DNA of 27,702 nucleotides from Chrysochromulina parva (lineage: Eukaryota > Haptophyta > Prymnesiales > Chrysochromulinaceae): contig PJAB01000399.1 in NCBI GenBank assembly GCA_002887195.1, forward strand, positions 1 through 27,702, read 5' to 3'. This document shows positions 23,269 to 27,702 of the stretch, piece by piece. How positions within the stretch are numbered: the first letter of the stretch is position 1; every line of letters begins with the position of its first letter. The position numbers and the translations under genes were made by a program. The notes beneath the pieces are model-generated. The model worked only from the letters and a program-made list of their open reading frames with translations, searched no databases and was not told the origin of the DNA.

Positions 23269-25800
23269 TCAAAACCACACAACGCACTGGTTGTACTCCA
23301 CGTCCGCCGCGCCTCTGGGCGTGCAGCTGAGGTTGCCGCAAGGAGAAAGGGCCCCGTTGAGGAGCAGCTCCATTGAACGGTACGCGCCCGGCTCACACTC
23401 ATACCCTCTCAGCCCCTGATCGCCGAGGCACGCCGTGCCCTCGTAGCACCAATAAATTTCCGGTCCCGAAGCGGCGACACGAGCCCACTCAATGGGGGAG
23501 CCGTTGAGGGTGCAAGTGCCCTGGCGGGCGAGGACTTCACGCACGTGCAGGGGCTGCATCCAGGTGCGTGCCCATGAGGTCATGCTCGTCGCGCGCAGCT
23601 CGTCATCGGACAAGGTGTACAGCTCGTCCCCGATGTACAAAGAGCGGCGCACGGCGCCCGACTGGCACGGCGTCGACAAGCAACCATGCATCGGATACTG
23701 ATGATTTGCGGAGACGTTTGCCGGCCACGCAGAGTCGTGGCTGCGATTGGCGCCGTGCTCGATCGACGCGCGCAGGGTGAATCCGGTGCTGCCGCCCAGC
23801 GTGTACACACGCGCGCCGTGGAAGCCAGGAGGCGTGTCGCACGACGCCCAGCTCTGCATTTCGGTAACGGGCACGACGAGCAGGCTACGCGCTGGATCGA
23901 AGAGCAACGCCTTGTGGTCCTCCGAGACGGGCGTCGAGCTACCGGGCCCGCCGAGCTCCACACTGCCGGCCAAGACCGGTAAGGTCGGGTTCGTCACGTC
24001 AAAGAGCGCCACCTTGACGCCGAAGATCTGGCCGTTGTCGTTACCCGCCTTGCCGATGCCGAGGAGCGCCGTGTCGTTGATCGGGTGCAAGTAGTCCGAG
24101 AAGCCCGGGATCTTGAGCTCACCGATGACGTAAGGTGCAGTGGGGGTTCGGAGGTCGAGCGTGTATAGTGGATCAATCTGTCGGAACGTCACCATGTACG
24201 CGAGCTTGCCGGCGAAGCGCATTGCGTAGATCCTCTCACCCCACCCGAGACCGCCCAAACGACCGACGCGCTGCAGGTTGTCAGCGCGCAGCACGTCGAC
24301 ACGGTTCTCGGACAGAACACCGTCGCGGCTTTCGCGCGTGTACGCGACCCGCAGGTGCCCTTCGAACTCATCCATCGACCACTGGTTGAGCAGGTAGCCC
24401 GGTACGCCACCCCTTGCGCGCAGCGTGATCGAACCGTTCCCCGGGAGCGTGTAGGCCATCAAGTACGTCGCCTCGTCGAATGTGCAGCTCTCCCAGCCGC
24501 CGTCTGCGCAGAGCCACTCCGAGTTGTAGCTGGCGACGTAGAGGGAGTCAAAGGAGGCGAAGACTGCGGGCTCTCTGTACGCCGAGCCGGTCGCGATCGT
24601 CCGCACACCGACTACCAGCCCGGGCCGGTGTGCTTGCGCGCCCACGGACACGGAGAGGATCGTGAGGAGGGAGCGCGGCTGTACGTACGGGATGTAACTC
24701 AGCTCGCTGCACGCCTCCACGATCGGCAGCATCTCGTCGGCGCTGGTGGCGGCGCCGGGTGCGGCGATAGAGTCGAGAGCCGAGAGCGGCAGGATCTCGA
24801 AGGGCGTAGGTTCGCTGTTCGAGGAGGGCGTCGGTGAGGTCGTGGAGGAGGAGGAGGAGGAAGATGAGGACGAGGAGGGAGACATGAAACGGTCCACCAG
24901 GGCAGCGCCGCCCGCGAGGTGCGGCATCGAAGAGATGATCACGTAAGCGTAGCCATTGACAAGGCGCGCTGTGGAGAGCTTGCCCTCGAAGGTGGATGAG
25001 GAGACAAGAAGCGGACGCGTGCGGTCCGAGACATTGTACGTCTGCAGCACCACGCTCGCAAAGCTTCGGCCGCTCGCATTGTGCGCTAGCTGTGCCGCTG
25101 ACATGACTAGGAGCACATCGCCGTTCAGAAGGGCCTGTTGGGCCGCAAAGACCGAGGCGGATGTGGCGGGCTCGGCAGCGCGCAAGTTGGTGCGCGAGAG
25201 CACGGCACGCTGCGACGATGGGTACGCGCGCACGATCACGAGCTGCCCGCCTCCGACCGTGTAGATGTAGGCTCCATCATTCTTGACGATGTCGCTCTCG
25301 TCGATCCCGACAACCTGCACATTGGTGGTGCTGTAGTCGACTGAGGCGGCCGTCGAGGGGGCGGTCGACCCGCTGACGGAAACGTCGGCAGTCGCTCCGG
25401 ACCCGCGTAGCACGCCTTCCGGGCGACCCATCGCCATCACGAGCGGCCCACCTCCATAGTAACTCGAGTAGCGGCTGCCGAGGTCGATGTAGTCATAGCA
25501 GCATCCAGGGTACATGCGCATCTGCGACGAGAAATCGCTGCACGTGCGGAAGGGAACGAGTTCCACCTGCGCGAATCGGGCATCGAGCATCGCCTCTCTT
25601 TGGGCATCGTTAAGAGACATGTACTTGTGCACACGCAAGCCGAAGACCGTGCCCAACGCAATCGCTGCCGAAGCGACCGCGACCCCGAAAATGACCAGGG
25701 CGATGCTCTTGGGGCTCACGCCACTGACTGCCGGCACACTCTTCTCGTTGGGCGTAGATGTCCTTGCGGAGAGGGATGGGGACACCTGAGCGAGTTTCAT
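23269..25800 (-). CDS. Membrane-anchored secreted-type beta-propeller protein (Beta_propel, PF09826 family)
   Basis: 843 residues from ATG 25800. A short cytosolic tail precedes one transmembrane segment (about 32-55, ALVIFGVAVASAAIALGTVF). After a Cys-containing linker comes the family hallmark YSTTNVQVVGIDESDIVKND at 155-174, followed by GAYIYTV, the well-known Y-S-xTNxQVxGVDExDIVKxDG-YIY start of the distantly WD40-like propeller. Blade-like strands continue, such as GKLSTARLVNGYAYVI, HLRVAYTRESRDG and LYTLDLRTPTAPYVIGELKIPGFSDYLH. A Ser/Thr/Pro run (about 305-330) interrupts the propeller as a loop insertion. The C-terminal 80 residues are Cys-rich (CYEGTACLGD...CVVWF), suggesting disulphides on the outer face. 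The propeller is predicted outside the cytosol. The family is common in archaea and bacteria, so a lateral origin is possible. The ligand and activity are unknown. Confidence 0.88.
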   Translation of the reverse strand: MKLAQVSPSLSARTSTPNEKSVPAVSGVSPKSIALVIFGVAVASAAIALGTVFGLRVHKYMSLNDAQREAMLDARFAQVELVPFRTCSDFSSQMRMYPGCCYDYIDLGSRYSSYYGGGPLVMAMGRPEGVLRGSGATADVSVSGSTAPSTAASVDYSTTNVQVVGIDESDIVKNDGAYIYTVGGGQLVIVRAYPSSQRAVLSRTNLRAAEPATSASVFAAQQALLNGDVLLVMSAAQLAHNASGRSFASVVLQTYNVSDRTRPLLVSSSTFEGKLSTARLVNGYAYVIISSMPHLAGGAALVDRFMSPSSSSSSSSSSSTTSPTPSSNSEPTPFEILPLSALDSIAAPGAATSADEMLPIVEACSELSYIPYVQPRSLLTILSVSVGAQAHRPGLVVGVRTIATGSAYREPAVFASFDSLYVASYNSEWLCADGGWESCTFDEATYLMAYTLPGNGSITLRARGGVPGYLLNQWSMDEFEGHLRVAYTRESRDGVLSENRVDVLRADNLQRVGRLGGLGWGERIYAMRFAGKLAYMVTFRQIDPLYTLDLRTPTAPYVIGELKIPGFSDYLHPINDTALLGIGKAGNDNGQIFGVKVALFDVTNPTLPVLAGSVELGGPGSSTPVSEDHKALLFDPARSLLVVPVTEMQSWASCDTPPGFHGARVYTLGGSTGFTLRASIEHGANRSHDSAWPANVSANHQYPMHGCLSTPCQSGAVRRSLYIGDELYTLSDDELRATSMTSWARTWMQPLHVREVLARQGTCTLNGSPIEWARVAASGPEIYWCYEGTACLGDQGLRGYECEPGAYRSMELLLNGALSPCGNLSCTPRGAADVEYNQCVVWF
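24844..24888 (-). repeat. Poly-Ser coding tract in the beta-propeller gene
   Basis: GAGGAGGAGG-type triplets on the plus strand, read as a run of serines on the minus strand. It is a likely disordered surface loop of variable length. Confidence 0.6.
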
Positions 25801-26017
25801 TTTTCAGGAAGGACTGCGGACGCCCAAGGGCTTGACCCAAGGGGCAGGCACAGGACAGTGGCACAGGTACAGGGACGCCCCTCAAAACTTGACAAACTTA
25901 CCGACGAAACCTGGACGATGTCGAGAAGCACCCTCAAAACTTCACCTTTGGCGTGCGTCCCGGCGACCCCCGGTGTCTTTCAACCAGTACAAGTTCCCTG
26001 ACCTCCGCCGCGCCTTG
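25801..26017. promoter_or_regulatory. Promoter region of the beta-propeller gene
   Basis: 217 bp between the beta-propeller ATG and the stop of the next minus-strand gene. Short GGGACA/GGCACAGG repeats are seen near 25840-25870. There is no strong regulatory motif. Confidence 0.3.
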
Positions 26018-27702
26018 TCAAGCATCTAGCTCCTGGTCCTGCTCATTCCCGTGCTCGGCACTTCTAGGCACCGTCGTCGGTGAAGCACCAGCGCTGGAAA
26101 GGCAGCGCTGTCGTCGCCGGTGAGTACGCGGCAGCCGTGTGGGCGTGCTGTCTCTCGGGGGGCTTCCACACGCAATATGCGCGGCGCGTGACAGCGCATC
26201 GACCTTCATAGCCACCTTCTCAGGGGCGCCGCCGGCGCCATCGTCTGCAAGGGTGCGACGCTGCTCTTCGTTCTCGGTGTCCTCGCCCCTTACAGCGACC
26301 GCGTCGCACCACCGGGAGCCCAGGGAGGCGCGCGCTGTGCCGGCACGGCGCGGAGGCGACACGAGCTCCTCTGATGGAAGTCTGGCGGTTGCTGCGACCG
26401 CTGGTGACGACGGAGACGAGCGCTGACGGCGGCGACGTCGCTGGAGGGCTCGGGTGGGCGAGTCAGCGCCGGCGCTGCCACCAGCTCCGGCCGATGCGGG
26501 CGGCCGACGGGATGGCGAGCCAGCGGGCAGATGCGGAGGCGTCGCGGCGGAGGTGAGGCGCGTCGGCTCATCGTCGTCCTCTCGATCTGCCTCGAAATCG
26601 GGTTCGTCATCTCGATCTGCATCGACGACGAGACCCGCCGCAGCGTCAGCGGGCGACGGCACGGGCACAGGGGATGTGTCTACCAACAGAGGCGGCGGTG
26701 GAGGCGCGAGCGGCCGCGGCGTCTGCTGGGAAACCTCGGGCGAGGCGGAGATCGAGGCGGAGATCGAGGCGGAGATCGAGGCGGAGATCGAGGTGGAGAT
26801 CGAGGCGGAGATCGAGGAAACCTCGGGCGAGGCGGCGGCGGCGATGACGATTCGAGCGCTGTCTCGAGCGCCGGCGGTGGCGGCGGGTGGTTCGGGCGAG
26901 AGGAGCGTCGAGGAGGGCGACTGCGTCCTCGCAACCCGGCAAGCTGGCGGCGGCGCGTCGGCCGCTCTTGCTGGCGAGGCCGCTTGGCCATTGGCTCCGA
27001 TGGCTCTGGCCGAGAGATGCGCTCGGGCAGCCTGCGTGAACGGTGAGACGAATCTCATCGACGTGATCGACGAGGCCGACTCGGCAGCAAGCGCCGATGG
27101 CTGCAGGGAGGTGGGTTGCGACGGGGTGGACTGCGGCGGCACCAATGCAATTGTCCACTCAAGAGCGCGGCGCAGCGAGAGATCGAGCGAGGGATCGAAC
27201 GAGAGAAGGGCCAGGTGGCGCTGGTGCATGTCCTCGAGCCACGCGGCCCCCTCGCGAGCCGCCCGATGCAGCGGCGACGGCGGCAGCTCGGCAGGCGCGG
27301 ACACAGTGCGCATCGGCGACAGCCGGCCGCGCGCGCTGCTCGAGCTGAGCGTCTTGGAAGGCGACACGGCGGCCAGCACTGGAGGCTCGCGCGACCTCGA
27401 GCGCGCGTGCGAGGAAGGCAGGCAGCACTGTGTGAGCTCGACCCTTGCATGCGGGCCGTGCAGCCGACCCGCCACGGAAGCATGCACAGTCTGATTGGGG
27501 TCTGATTGTCTGATGGTCTGTCTGATGGGGGGCACAGGCTGATTCGGTGCCCCGCCCTCGGCACACGTCGCGTGAACATGAGCGTGGGCGTCCTCCTCCT
27601 TCTCCGCCTCCGCGCCCACCTCCACCGTGCTCGCCCACCGCAGCGAGGCCACGAGCCGCACGGCCGCCTCAAGGGTGGCGAGGCCAAAGCCGAGCACACC
27701 CA
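26018..27702 (-). CDS. Low-complexity Ser/Pro/Ala/Arg-rich protein, 5' end beyond window
   Basis: The frame is open from the right edge to a stop at 26018. The first in-window ATG is at 27313, so either the start lies outside the window or about 430 residues begin at that ATG. The most protein-like segment is PLHRAAREGAAWLEDMHQRH then LALLSFDPSLDLSLRRALEW (about 142-181 of the open frame), a mixed hydrophobic/charged helix pattern. The rest is disordered: Pro/Ser blocks, SISA repeats, a poly-Pro (APPPPPLLVD), an acidic stretch (DRDDEPDFEADREDDDEP) and basic RRRRRRQR. No domain is recognised. An antisense plus-strand frame covers part of the region but is almost wholly low-complexity, so I favour the minus strand. 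Confidence is moderate. Confidence 0.5.
   Translation of the reverse strand, partial: GVLGFGLATLEAAVRLVASLRWASTVEVGAEAEKEEDAHAHVHATCAEGGAPNQPVPPIRQTIRQSDPNQTVHASVAGRLHGPHARVELTQCCLPSSHARSRSREPPVLAAVSPSKTLSSSSARGRLSPMRTVSAPAELPPSPLHRAAREGAAWLEDMHQRHLALLSFDPSLDLSLRRALEWTIALVPPQSTPSQPTSLQPSALAAESASSITSMRFVSPFTQAARAHLSARAIGANGQAASPARAADAPPPACRVARTQSPSSTLLSPEPPAATAGARDSARIVIAAAASPEVSSISASISTSISASISASISASISASPEVSQQTPRPLAPPPPPLLVDTSPVPVPSPADAAAGLVVDADRDDEPDFEADREDDDEPTRLTSAATPPHLPAGSPSRRPPASAGAGGSAGADSPTRALQRRRRRQRSSPSSPAVAATARLPSEELVSPPRRAGTARASLGSRWCDAVAVRGEDTENEEQRRTLADDGAGGAPEKVAMKVDALSRAAHIACGSPPRDSTPTRLPRTHRRRQRCLSSAGASPTTVPRSAEHGNEQDQELDA
26730..26835 (-). repeat. 12-bp microrepeats coding SISA, flanked by 19-bp direct repeats
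   Basis: A 12-bp unit (GCGGAGATCGAG on the plus strand) is repeated about six times. The array is bracketed by identical GAAACCTCGGGCGAGGCGG copies at 26730-26748 and 26817-26835. On the minus strand the array reads SISASISAS; on the plus strand it reads AEIEAEIE. Confidence 0.75.

Noticed and set aside
26454..27494. 346-codon plus-strand frame opposite the right-edge gene
   Set aside because: Mostly low complexity; the minus frame is longer, runs to the edge and holds the only mixed-composition segment. Kept as an open question under the microsatellite finding.

Overview
The window looks like nuclear DNA from a GC-rich, gene-dense, single-celled eukaryote. Evidence for a eukaryote: a canonical GT...AG intron, ribosome-assembly and RNA-binding genes (UTP23, RBM42), a choline-transporter-like protein, CREG, OGFr, F-box-like, ankyrin and WW domains, and long Gly/Pro/Ala/Ser low-complexity tracts. 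The Cys-rich plus (SPPP)n protein at the left edge and the ankyrin repeats with an 'ayPaA' cadence suggest a microalga. A haptophyte is my best guess, but the lineage is not proven by the sequence. I see no viral, plasmid, transposon, tRNA, rRNA or CRISPR signature.

Layout, left to right. Bases 1-838 (-) hold a pherophorin/extensin-like wall or surface protein that runs off the left edge. Next come four more minus-strand genes: a PPRVYEP-repeat protein (1180-2013), a two-exon choline-transporter-like protein (2673-5256), a fucosyltransferase-like enzyme (5351-6679) and RBM42 (7140-8162). RBM42 shares a 166-bp bidirectional promoter with an OGFr-domain gene (8329-9027, +). The next minus-strand block is a membrane-anchored SDR oxidoreductase (9350-10246), a repeat-rich SAP-like protein (10501-11907) and an MPLKIP/TTDN1-like protein (12107-12853). 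The last of these diverges from an ankyrin/coiled-coil/WW gene (13300-14355, +) across a spacer of CAAGT/ACTTG arrays. A coiled-coil gene (14672-15985, -) diverges from a large TPR protein (16041-19067, +), followed by UTP23 (19504-20304, +) and a double-CREG protein (20630-21844, +). The right end is minus-strand: an F-box/Cys-cluster protein (22378-22962), a membrane-anchored beta-propeller protein (23269-25800) and a low-complexity protein that runs off the right edge (26018-27702).

The genes do not form one pathway. They are mostly independent housekeeping, secretory or surface genes, about one per 1.6 kb, and nearly all can be read as single exons. Several reading frames remain open well upstream of the first ATG through near-cognate codons. 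I placed starts at in-frame ATGs, which moves several genes 50-130 bp or more inward. The most notable items are the tandem CREG fusion, a palindromic TACCGGTA octamer repeated just upstream of several genes, a UTP23 that seems to lack the zinc-binding cysteines, the MPLKIP-like gene, and the left-edge surface protein. I did not find a clear multi-gene undescribed system.
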